Assembly (NCBI RefSeq): GCF_013403865.1 | Contig: NZ_JABFDK010000012.1 | Location: 1 to 64,000 of the forward strand | Reading direction: 5' to 3' | DNA length: 64,000 nt | Source of the DNA: Winogradskyella costae | GTDB lineage: Bacteria; Bacteroidota; Bacteroidia; Flavobacteriales; Flavobacteriaceae | Shown here: positions 54,883-63,586 of the stretch, piece by piece | Numbering within the stretch: the stretch's first letter is position 1 | Layout: each line of letters begins with the position of its first letter | Made by a program: the position numbers and the translations under genes | The notes under the pieces: model-generated | The model's input: the letters and a program-made list of their open reading frames with translations, nothing else | Database searches by the model: none | Told to the model about the DNA's origin: nothing

Positions 54883-56475
54883 ATGAAAACAAACCATAGA
54901 ACACAAGTAAATAAAGGCTTATTTCTGTCACTTACATTTTTATTATTGACAGCAAGTGGAATGCTACACGCACAAGATACTTGGACCCTTGAGTCTCAAG
55001 AAGACTGGCAAGCGAATATAGCTACAAAATCAAATTTGGAAATCACCAATGGAAAAGTAATTCCTACTGAAAAGGAAGCTGTATTCCAAAGCGCCATGAA
55101 AAAGTTTACAAAAAAAAGAGCTGCAAAATCCATTACGTTTTCTCAATCAACAGAATGGTTAAATTGGGAACAAATCCCTACTGCAGCACCAGCAAACTTA
55201 GGTGATGCTCCTGTCGCATTACAGTTAGGAGATGGAAATTACTGGATGTTTGGTAAATATGATACTCGAAAGAATAATAAACGACCGAATGATTTTAAAA
55301 GTAAGGATACCATCTTAAAAGGTTATGATGTGGTACTAAAAACCACACATCTTAAAAATCAATTTGATGCTCCATCAGGATTAAAAAAATCGCTAAAGGG
55401 CTATCATGCTTGGCATAGTATCGATATGAAAAACTGGGTGCATTATGGACCTATATCAGACATGTCTTCACGTTGGGTAACTTCTGCAGAATATATTGAT
55501 GGAAAATTTTATTTTTATTACGATTTTCCAAACGATCAAGATCCGCATTTACTTATTGATGACAACTTAACTGATGGTCTTGTTGGGAAAAAGATGGGCA
55601 TGGCTTTTAAAGATCCCTCAGATGGTTCTGATTGTGCAGTCATTAGAGATTTAGATGGTAATTTTCATATTATAGCTGAAGATTGGTCGCCTATTGATGC
55701 TTCTACGCATGCTTGGGATTCGCCCTTAGCAACGCATGCAGTTAGTAAAGACGGTTTTAATGATTTTAAAATTTTAAACCCTCCTGTAGATGAACGTACC
55801 AAACCAACTGGTAAATTTGCTGAATATGCACATCCGCATTGGTTTAAGGAAGACCCTGATAACTATCCTGGAAAACCGTCACCTGTTGATATTCCGAGAC
55901 AAAAAATCAAAAAAGGAGACGTCGTTGCTTTTGGTAAATACGAAATCCATGAGCCAGAACAGAATTCTTTTGGAGATTGGGCTTCTATTTCTATTGGTGG
56001 TCAATATTATTTATTCGCAGATTATGATCCAGCAGGTAAGACTGGTGGTAAACATATGAGTGTTGCTTGGTTTACGTCTGATGATATTAATAAACAATTT
56101 GAATTTTGTGGAAATATAGGTCAAGGCCATCCAGATCCAGATATCATGTTTGCAGAAGGTAAATATTACTTGCTTACGCAAACTAGAAACGATTATGTAA
56201 GTACTGGTCCTTGGGTAGAAACCGTAGAAGTGCGCATGGGAGTGGACACTACCAATGACGGACAAATTAATGCGTGGAGTAACTGGCAAGTTGTAAAGGA
56301 AGAGTATGATTATATAAAAGGTTTTTCTAAACAAGTTGAAAAAACACCAGCACAGTTGAATTTTTCTGACTTACCTAAAGGATATGGTTTTCAATTTGAG
56401 GTTAAAATGACGGATACTACAGAAAATGAATCTAAACCTATTCTGGATAAGGTAATTGTTTCGTTTAAGGAATAA
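54883..56475 (+). CDS. Exported beta-propeller glycosidase candidate
   Basis: A 530-residue exported protein from the chosen ATG (signal peptide 1-31, ending LHAQ). A TTG-started form (54847) overlapping the previous gene is less likely, because only the ATG at 54883 sits directly on a signal peptide. The sequence has recurring WxxAxxGGxYYLF / DGKFYFYYD-type strands and acidic motifs (GSDCAVIRDLDGNFHII, HPDPDIMFAEGKYYL), as in five-bladed propeller enzymes of GH43/GH117-like clans. It may act on terminal residues of the target glycan. The family is not firmly recognised. Gaps to neighbours are 25 and 30 bases, so it is operonic. Confidence 0.65.
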   Translation: MKTNHRTQVNKGLFLSLTFLLLTASGMLHAQDTWTLESQEDWQANIATKSNLEITNGKVIPTEKEAVFQSAMKKFTKKRAAKSITFSQSTEWLNWEQIPTAAPANLGDAPVALQLGDGNYWMFGKYDTRKNNKRPNDFKSKDTILKGYDVVLKTTHLKNQFDAPSGLKKSLKGYHAWHSIDMKNWVHYGPISDMSSRWVTSAEYIDGKFYFYYDFPNDQDPHLLIDDNLTDGLVGKKMGMAFKDPSDGSDCAVIRDLDGNFHIIAEDWSPIDASTHAWDSPLATHAVSKDGFNDFKILNPPVDERTKPTGKFAEYAHPHWFKEDPDNYPGKPSPVDIPRQKIKKGDVVAFGKYEIHEPEQNSFGDWASISIGGQYYLFADYDPAGKTGGKHMSVAWFTSDDINKQFEFCGNIGQGHPDPDIMFAEGKYYLLTQTRNDYVSTGPWVETVEVRMGVDTTNDGQINAWSNWQVVKEEYDYIKGFSKQVEKTPAQLNFSDLPKGYGFQFEVKMTDTTENESKPILDKVIVSFKE

Positions 56476-56505
56476 AAAATCAAAACCGAATATAAGTTTC
56501 ATAAG

Positions 56506-59322
56506 ATGATAAAAAATATTTTAATAGTTCTTGCCGTATTGTTTATAACAGGAAACGCTTTTGCGAAAGATATTTATGTGTCTCCTACAGGAAAAGACAC
56601 TAATTCCGGAACAAAAAACAGTCCTTATTTAAGTTTTGAAAAAGCCTTACAAGAGGTGAAAAAATATGCTGGCAAAGAAGCCGTTACGGTCTGGTTTTCT
56701 TCTGGAGCATATTATCTTAATAAGACTATTGAAATAGGCAGTGATTATTCTGGAACGGAAAAATATCCCGTTATATTTTCAGCTATACCTGGAGCAAAAG
56801 TAATTATCAAAGGCTCTCAGCGCTTAGCGCATCTAGAATGGAAAGCCTATAAAAATGGTATTTATCAAACGCAAGTTCCTGAAGGATTGTCTATGGATCA
56901 ATTATTTGTTAATGAAGAACGCCAAGTTAGAGCACGATTCCCTAATTATGATTATGAGAATCCACTTCGAGACGGGAAAGGATACCTTCAAGTCACAGGT
57001 GGTACAGATAAGCGTTATGATACATGGTTTTCCTATGATCCTGAAACTTTTTCAGATAAGAATTGGAGCCATCCAGAAACAGGAATTGTGCATGGTTTCC
57101 AAAGTCATAACTGGGGAAATATGCAGTACAGACTTAAATCAATTAATAGAGAACAAAATAAAATTTTTCTTAACGAAGGTGGTTGGCAACTTCAAAGAAC
57201 ACATGGTATTGGAGGGAAAAAAAGCCATGCGTCTTACTATTTTGTTGAAAATATTTTTGAAGAACTAGATGTTCCTGGGGAATGGTTCTTAAATACAGAA
57301 ACCCATACGCTTTACTATTATCCGATGCAAGGCGTAAAATTAAGTAACGTTAAAATTGAAGTTCCTGTTATAAAAGATATGATTCAGTTGAAGGGCACTA
57401 AAGAAGCTCCTGTAAAACATATTCAGTTTAAAGGATTCAATTTTACACAAACCAACTACACGTTTATGGAGTCTTATGAGCCAGTTGCCCGCGGAGATTG
57501 GGCTATTCATAGAGGTGGTGCCATTTTTATGGAAGGTACAGAAAACCTGTTGATTGCTGATTGTAATTTTGAATATGTAGGTGGAAATGGTGTTTTTATG
57601 AGTGCCTACAATCGTAATAATAAAGTAACGGGTTGTCGGTTTGTGCACACCGGAGAAAGTGCGGTTTGTTTTGTCGGTTCGCCGGAAGCTGTTCGGTTTT
57701 ATCAAACTTGGGATGACAGATTAATGGATGGTAAGAATTGGAATGAAATGCGTGAAAATATGGACTTAGAAGCCGGTCCTAAAACCCCAGATTATCCAAA
57801 GAATTGCGTTGTTGAAAATAGCATTATGCACGATTTTGGTGATGTTGGTAAACAAGTGGCAGGCGTTTACATTTCTATGAGTCATAAAATAACAGCGTCT
57901 CACAATACCATTTATAATTGTCCACGTGCAGGCATATGTATTAATGATGGTACTTGGGGCGGACACCTTATCGAATTTAATGATATATGGGAAACCGTAA
58001 GAGAGACCGGAGAACATGGGCCTTTTAATTCTTGGGGACGAGAGCGACAATGGAAAGGAGGTAGAGGAACGGATGAGCATTTTATAAAGGAATTGACACG
58101 ACTGGATGCTATTGACAATGTGGTTATTCGAAATAACCGAATCGCTAATTACCGCAAATCTATTAGTGCAGGAAATTGGACGATTGATTTAGATGATGGC
58201 TCTAGTTACTATGAGATTTATAATAATTTAAATTTAGGGTCTACCATTAAACTAAGAGATGGTATGGGACGAAAGGTTTTTAACAACATAACCGTAAGTG
58301 CGGTTCCTTTAGGTTGGCATGTATGGCCAAAAAATTCCGAAGATGAAATTTATAACAATATTTTTGTGATCGCTGGAACTTTACCTGGAAAAACGACGCC
58401 TACAAATAACTTTATACGTGAAGTTGCTTTACCAACCGATGTTAAATGGAGTACCAATTACGATAAAAACCTGTATTGGAATGTTAATAATCCTGAAGGT
58501 TTTAATATGACACAAGATATGAATATGGAGGAATGGAATAGGAGAGGGTATGACCTAAGTTCTATTGTGGCTAATCCTAATTTTGTGGATCCAGTAAACG
58601 GTAATTATCAAATTCAAGAGAACTCACCAGCTTTAAAATTAGGTTTTAAGAATTTCCCAATGGATGAATTTGGTCATCAAATGACACGTATTTTGCCTTT
58701 TGGAGGTGATTTTGAAAATGAGCTTGAAGTTAGTTTAGAAGCAGATATTAGAGCCGAAAAGGGTTCAAAGGTTTATTTCACCACAGATGGTTCAGAACCC
58801 AATAGGAATTCAACAGTATATTCTTCACCATTTAAAATAAAGAACTCTACCGTAATAAAGGCAAGAACTTTTAATACTAACGGCATTGCAATAGGATTTA
58901 CTGCAGAAGCCGTCTTTAATAACGTAAAAACAGTTACATATCCAAGTTGGTTAAGCACCTTAATTGCTGGTGAATTTAAGGCAGATAGTAGCAATCAGGA
59001 TAAAATTACCAAATCTAGAAAAGCACTTGAAAAAGAAATACATGGCGCTTTGTTGATTAATATTGCAGACGATCCAGATTTAATAGATGCGACTGGGGGC
59101 TATAATTTTGGCTGTTATATTAAGTCTTTGGATCCTAAAAAAGGACAAATGTGGTTAGATGGTGGACTCGATAAGGATTGGGTGATTCAAAAATTAAACA
59201 AGCATAAGATTTCAAATATTGCACATTTACAGAAGTTCCTTAAAACATATTCTGGCCAAATCGTAAAGATTACTGCGGTGAGAGATTATGGTACTAAGGT
59301 ATTTGAGGTAAGCATTCCTTAA
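56506..59322 (+). CDS. GH141-like beta-helix protein with CHB_HEX and PDZ-like C-terminus
   Basis: A 938-residue exported paralogue of the 52305 protein (signal peptide 1-21). IYVSPTGKDTNSGTKNSPY starts the beta-helix; GGAIFMEGTENLLIADC, GNGVFMSAYNRNN and NDGTWGGHLIEFND recur as in the paralogue. Two additional domains follow: a CHB_HEX_C-like segment (about 740-805, VYFTTDGSEPNRNSTVYSSP) and a terminal PDZ-like part (about 815-938, KISNIAHLQKFLKTYSGQIVKI). It would act on the same polysaccharide family. Substrate linkage is unknown. Confidence 0.8.
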   Translation: MIKNILIVLAVLFITGNAFAKDIYVSPTGKDTNSGTKNSPYLSFEKALQEVKKYAGKEAVTVWFSSGAYYLNKTIEIGSDYSGTEKYPVIFSAIPGAKVIIKGSQRLAHLEWKAYKNGIYQTQVPEGLSMDQLFVNEERQVRARFPNYDYENPLRDGKGYLQVTGGTDKRYDTWFSYDPETFSDKNWSHPETGIVHGFQSHNWGNMQYRLKSINREQNKIFLNEGGWQLQRTHGIGGKKSHASYYFVENIFEELDVPGEWFLNTETHTLYYYPMQGVKLSNVKIEVPVIKDMIQLKGTKEAPVKHIQFKGFNFTQTNYTFMESYEPVARGDWAIHRGGAIFMEGTENLLIADCNFEYVGGNGVFMSAYNRNNKVTGCRFVHTGESAVCFVGSPEAVRFYQTWDDRLMDGKNWNEMRENMDLEAGPKTPDYPKNCVVENSIMHDFGDVGKQVAGVYISMSHKITASHNTIYNCPRAGICINDGTWGGHLIEFNDIWETVRETGEHGPFNSWGRERQWKGGRGTDEHFIKELTRLDAIDNVVIRNNRIANYRKSISAGNWTIDLDDGSSYYEIYNNLNLGSTIKLRDGMGRKVFNNITVSAVPLGWHVWPKNSEDEIYNNIFVIAGTLPGKTTPTNNFIREVALPTDVKWSTNYDKNLYWNVNNPEGFNMTQDMNMEEWNRRGYDLSSIVANPNFVDPVNGNYQIQENSPALKLGFKNFPMDEFGHQMTRILPFGGDFENELEVSLEADIRAEKGSKVYFTTDGSEPNRNSTVYSSPFKIKNSTVIKARTFNTNGIAIGFTAEAVFNNVKTVTYPSWLSTLIAGEFKADSSNQDKITKSRKALEKEIHGALLINIADDPDLIDATGGYNFGCYIKSLDPKKGQMWLDGGLDKDWVIQKLNKHKISNIAHLQKFLKTYSGQIVKITAVRDYGTKVFEVSIP

Positions 59323-59514
59323 GTGTATATGTATTATTACAAATAATATGTAATAAGAAGACTGCTAAAAGGTGTATCAGAATTCAATAATCAGATTTTT
59401 TAAGGATTAATCTTTATTTATCAAAAAATGTATGAAATTTGGAGACTAGTATAGTTAGGTGCTTTAAAACCCTATTATTTTCTAGATTCACATCTCATAA
59501 TATAGATTAAAAGA

Positions 59515-60666
59515 ATGACTAAAAAAGTATTTGTTTCAGGATGTTTTGATATGCTACATAGTGGGCATGTTGCCTTTTTTAAAGAAGCGGCAACGTATGG
59601 CGATTTATATGTAGGAATAGGTTCAGACGCGACGATAGAAAAATTAAAGGGTCGTAAAACCATTACGTCAGAACAAGAAAGACTTTACATGATTGATTCT
59701 ATAAAGTATGTAAAAGAGGTTTTCGTTAATAGTAGCTCAGGAATTTTAGATTTTAAGGAGGAATTGAAACAATTAAATCCAGATCTCTTTGTGGTGAATG
59801 AAGATGGTTTTTCATCTATGAAAGAAGAGTTTTGTAATTCTTTGGGTATTGAATTAAAAATTTTAAAACGGGTTCCTGATGCAGATCTACCTCCCCGCTC
59901 AACCACAGCTATTAGAACGACAGGGAATTGTTCATTACCATATAGAATAGACTTAGCAGGTACATGGATAGACCAGCCATACGTTTCCAAGTATCATCCA
60001 GGATGGGCTATAACCTTATCTTTAGAGCCAATCATAGAGTATAATGAACGTTGTGGTATGTCAACATCAACAAGAAATGCGGCAAAAAAAATATGGCCAC
60101 ATTACTTGCCTTTTGATAAACCAGAAAAATTAGCTGAAATACTTTTTAAATTTGAAAATACTCCTGGTTCAGCATTAATTTCAGGCGCACAAGATGCTAT
60201 AGGCATATGTATGCCAGGAGTAGTTAGGCATCATTATGATAATGGGTATTGGCCAACAAAATTCGAATCCATTCATTCTGAATCTACGCTTTCATGGTTA
60301 GAAGATCATCTTTGTATGGTGCTGCTTTGGCCAAGAGCACAAGAGCTAGACCTGTTAAAAGAAACCGACATAAATGAAACTAATGTAAAATCGCTTTCTG
60401 ATTCTGCAGATAAGGTATGGGACGCCATTAAAAGTGAAGATTTGGAAAAATTTGCTGAAGGATTTTTAGAATCATTTGAAGCACAAACTAAAATGTTTCC
60501 TGCAATGGTTGACCCGAAAATAAAGGCAGAGATTGATAAATATAAAGACAAAGCACTGGGATGGAAATTAGCTGGTGCTGGCGGAGGTGGCTATTTAATA
60601 TTGGTCTCTGAAAAGCCAATAGAAGGTACTATGCGCGTTAATATTCGTAGAAAAGAAGTTTTGTAA
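59515..60666 (+). CDS. Nucleotidyltransferase-GHMP sugar kinase fusion
   Basis: A 383-residue cytosolic protein with two activities side by side. Residues 1-135 are a cytidylyltransferase-like domain: HSGH (15-18), GIGSDATIEKLKGR and LPPRSTT (126-131) match its nucleotide and phosphate motifs. Residues about 141-383 are a compact GHMP kinase: LPYRIDLAGTW (motif 1), GMSTSTRNAA (181-190, glycine-rich motif 2, unusual form), SGAQDAIGI (223-231) and LAGAGGGGY (motif 3, 352-360). GHMP part is shorter than standard (about 240 instead of 330). A combined sugar kinase and sugar-1-phosphate nucleotidyltransferase would make an activated sugar, analogous to FKP of Bacteroides but with a different transferase domain. 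Substrate is unknown; L-fucose or a related monosaccharide fits the locus. Confidence 0.75.
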   Translation: MTKKVFVSGCFDMLHSGHVAFFKEAATYGDLYVGIGSDATIEKLKGRKTITSEQERLYMIDSIKYVKEVFVNSSSGILDFKEELKQLNPDLFVVNEDGFSSMKEEFCNSLGIELKILKRVPDADLPPRSTTAIRTTGNCSLPYRIDLAGTWIDQPYVSKYHPGWAITLSLEPIIEYNERCGMSTSTRNAAKKIWPHYLPFDKPEKLAEILFKFENTPGSALISGAQDAIGICMPGVVRHHYDNGYWPTKFESIHSESTLSWLEDHLCMVLLWPRAQELDLLKETDINETNVKSLSDSADKVWDAIKSEDLEKFAEGFLESFEAQTKMFPAMVDPKIKAEIDKYKDKALGWKLAGAGGGGYLILVSEKPIEGTMRVNIRRKEVL

Positions 60667-60742
60667 ATAATTTTGACCAAATTACTTTTTTATAAAAATA
60701 GATACTTACTTCTAAAATTGAAATTCTATTACTATAATTTTT

Positions 60743-61939
60743 TTAATGCCAAGTTATCTTAGCTTGTCTAGTTTCAGTATCAACCCAAACGGAAGCATGT
60801 TCAAATTCGCGCGTAAACTCCCAACCTGTCGTTGAGGTTCTATGGTATGCACCTTTAGGTGCGCCTAATGGTTTTTGCAATTCTAGATAATCCATTAAAG
60901 AACCATGAGCCAATTGCCATCCCCAACCATATTGAAAATAAGAATATGGCTGAGCCCCAATTAAGTAGCAAGCGTGATAAAACTCTAATTTCTCTTTAGA
61001 AAGTTTTGCAAAACGTTCATTTCTAAATTTTCCTTTGTAAAATGAAGGGTCTGAAACAGCTAGGCTGTCATACTCTACACCAATTCTAAATATAGACATT
61101 TTTCCTGCTTTAGAAATTCTAAGCATATCTTCCCAATCCTTCAATAGTTTTTCTTTACTTAGTAAGTCATTTCCATAATGTTCAAACATATTGGCATCTA
61201 TAAAAGGGAAAACATGTTGTGCAAGCTTAGCATTTGCATTGTTACCAAGCAATATTTTATCAGGACCTAATTTTTCTTTTAATGCTTTCATCATAGTTCC
61301 CATGGCTACTTGAACGTCTTGGGCTTTATCTTGGCGTAACCATGAAAAACCATGCATTTGATCTATAAAAGCACCATCGGCACCAGAAAACTCAACGCCT
61401 TCTGCTACCGTATTTACCCACCATTCTTGAAAATTAGGATTTAAAACATCAAAATAAAAAACGTTTTTTCGCTCCTCTAATGCTTTGGTTTCAGGGTTTT
61501 CTATTAAAAACGCCTTAAGCTTTGGATGATTATTAATGTTTTGATGCGTAAAATTCTCATTATAAGATGTAAATGGCCATGCATAAGCTGAATTAAAATA
61601 GAAAAGCACTTTCATATCTGGCTTTAACTTTTTAAAAGCTGCTACCTCATGCTTTGCACCTAATTCTGCAGCACCTAATTGTCCTTGTCCATGCGATTTT
61701 TCAATACAAATAAAATCTGTGCGTTCTGCAATATGGTTGACTTCTTCTGAGTGTAACACTCTTATTGGGTCACCAAACATATAATACATTGGGGTTGTTT
61801 TCCAATTAAATTTGGGATAAAATGGTTTCGTTTCAAAAGTACTACCATCACTTATTTTATAAGGGGGTTGAACTGTTGCACATGAACAAAACAATAAAAA
61901 AAATGATAATACGCTGTTGATAACAAAATTGCTTTTCAT
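60743..61939 (-). CDS. Lipoprotein TIM-barrel glycosidase candidate
   Basis: A 398-residue lipoprotein (lipobox LFCSC, lipid Cys20). The body has the look of a TIM barrel: KVLFYFNSAYAWPF, FDVLNPNFQEWWVN, GADGAFIDQMHGF (Asp193 at a strand end, a candidate acidic catalytic residue) and LLGNNANA, DANMFEHYG. Such proteins are often annotated only as putative glycoside hydrolase. The carrier Cys and neighbours (sulfatase, alpha/beta hydrolase) suggest an accessory enzyme acting near the outer membrane. I do not recognise the family. It follows the sulfatase at 61993 after 53 bases on the reverse strand. Confidence 0.6.
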   Translation of the reverse strand: MKSNFVINSVLSFFLLFCSCATVQPPYKISDGSTFETKPFYPKFNWKTTPMYYMFGDPIRVLHSEEVNHIAERTDFICIEKSHGQGQLGAAELGAKHEVAAFKKLKPDMKVLFYFNSAYAWPFTSYNENFTHQNINNHPKLKAFLIENPETKALEERKNVFYFDVLNPNFQEWWVNTVAEGVEFSGADGAFIDQMHGFSWLRQDKAQDVQVAMGTMMKALKEKLGPDKILLGNNANAKLAQHVFPFIDANMFEHYGNDLLSKEKLLKDWEDMLRISKAGKMSIFRIGVEYDSLAVSDPSFYKGKFRNERFAKLSKEKLEFYHACYLIGAQPYSYFQYGWGWQLAHGSLMDYLELQKPLGAPKGAYHRTSTTGWEFTREFEHASVWVDTETRQAKITWH

Positions 61940-61992
61940 TAAAAATAGATATTTTTTCTTTATATAATATTTAAGGTGAATAAATTAGATTA

Positions 61993-63522
61993 TTAATCTT
62001 TTGCTTTCTTTTTATTTTTTGCTTTCTTACTTCCATTAACAGCTGTTTTTTTCCATAAAATAATATCATCCATATCATTTTCAGAAAATTCTCCTTTAGT
62101 ACTTCTTCCTGTTTTTATATCTAATTCCAATTGCTTTAAAAGTTGTTCCGCAACTTCAGGACGTGTTGTATATAAGTTTGTAGTCTCGGCAGGATCATTT
62201 TCCATATCATATAATTGCGCAACAGGCATAGTGTCTAATGTTGGATCATCTTCTTTTGGGAAACTCCAACCTCCTGATCCCTTAGATAATAACAATTTCC
62301 ATTTTCCTAATCTATACCCAAAATGGCCACTTATGGAATGATGAATAACGCCAGCTCTAGTACTATTGATAGCTTCCCCATGTAATGCTGGTAAAAAACT
62401 CACACTATCTTCTCCACTTTTGCTTGGCATAGCAACATCTGTTATTTCGGAAAACGTAGCGAAAATATCGGTTAAGCAAATTAAATCATTGTTTGTGGTG
62501 TTAGGTTCTATGTTATTCGGCCATTTTACAATAAATGGTATGCGATGGCCGCCGTCCCATAAATCGGATTTTGAACCACGATAGCCTGCACTTACAATAT
62601 GTCCTTTATTTGCAAGCCCTTTGATATTTGCAGCTTTAGAGGCACCATTGTCACTAGTAAAAATCACCAATGTGTTGTCTGATAATCCGTTTGCTTTTAG
62701 CGCATCAGTTATAGCTCCCACAGTGGCATCTGTTTGCATTACAAAATCAGCATAATTACCAAGTCCACTTTTTCCTTGCCATTCTTTAGAAGGTACAATT
62801 GGTGTATGTGGAGATCCTAAAGGCACATATAAGAAAAAAGGTTTTTCGTCTTTGTTTTTTGCTTGTTGGTTAATATACTCTACCGATTTAGTTGTTAAAC
62901 GCGGTAACATATTAATTACTTCATCATGACTAATTACTTTGTCATTTTCTATAACTGCTTTCATACTACCCGCGTGGTGAAAACCATGATAATAATCAAA
63001 TCCTCTATGAATTGGCCCATCTGGTATCGTTGCACCTACAGGAGGTAAGTTTCTCCCTTTTTTACGAATGGTTGTTTGTGAAACAGGATCTATATATTGA
63101 AAATTCAAATGCCATTTTCCAATGATAGCTGTATGATACCCTTGGTCTTTAAGAAAATTTCCAATTGTTGGTCGGTCTTCTTTAATTAAATCTGGAGCAA
63201 AACCAGATACGACGCCACTTTGTAATTTTGTACGCCAGCTATAACGTCCTGTCATAATCCCATAACGCGTAGGTGTACAAACAGATGATCCAGAATGCGC
63301 ATCGGTAAATGTCATCCCTTCTTGGTTTAATTGATCTATTTGAGGGGTTTTAATTTTACTAGTTTCTGGAGCTAAACTTTGTACATCACCATAGCCTAAA
63401 TCATCACAGACTATTAGAACAATATTAGGTTTCTTTGCATTTTCTTGTGCGTTTGCAAACCAAGTAAAGGTGCCGAATAGTATTACAATTAAGCTTAGGG
63501 TATTAAGTTTTTGCTTTTTCAT
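61993..63522 (-). CDS. S1-type arylsulfatase, secreted
   Basis: A 509-residue sulfatase with a signal peptide (about 1-25, ending FANAQ). VCDDLGYGD has the Asp pair, CTPTR the FGly Cys82 (Thr in the fourth position instead of Ser), and GKWHLNF, FTSDNGASK and GGHRIPFIVKWP complete the core. It is closest in the window to the 50743 sulfatase but differs in a longer C-terminal region that ends in a Lys-rich tail (KKAKNKKKAKD). It lies between the hydrolase gene (64 bases) and the lipoprotein TIM-barrel gene (53 bases) in one reverse-strand run. Confidence 0.92.
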   Translation of the reverse strand: MKKQKLNTLSLIVILFGTFTWFANAQENAKKPNIVLIVCDDLGYGDVQSLAPETSKIKTPQIDQLNQEGMTFTDAHSGSSVCTPTRYGIMTGRYSWRTKLQSGVVSGFAPDLIKEDRPTIGNFLKDQGYHTAIIGKWHLNFQYIDPVSQTTIRKKGRNLPPVGATIPDGPIHRGFDYYHGFHHAGSMKAVIENDKVISHDEVINMLPRLTTKSVEYINQQAKNKDEKPFFLYVPLGSPHTPIVPSKEWQGKSGLGNYADFVMQTDATVGAITDALKANGLSDNTLVIFTSDNGASKAANIKGLANKGHIVSAGYRGSKSDLWDGGHRIPFIVKWPNNIEPNTTNNDLICLTDIFATFSEITDVAMPSKSGEDSVSFLPALHGEAINSTRAGVIHHSISGHFGYRLGKWKLLLSKGSGGWSFPKEDDPTLDTMPVAQLYDMENDPAETTNLYTTRPEVAEQLLKQLELDIKTGRSTKGEFSENDMDDIILWKKTAVNGSKKAKNKKKAKD

Positions 63523-63586
63523 GGTTATATTAATTTAGTATTGTTGTGAAATAAAATTTTTTAAAGGAATCTTTATTGTATTCCGT

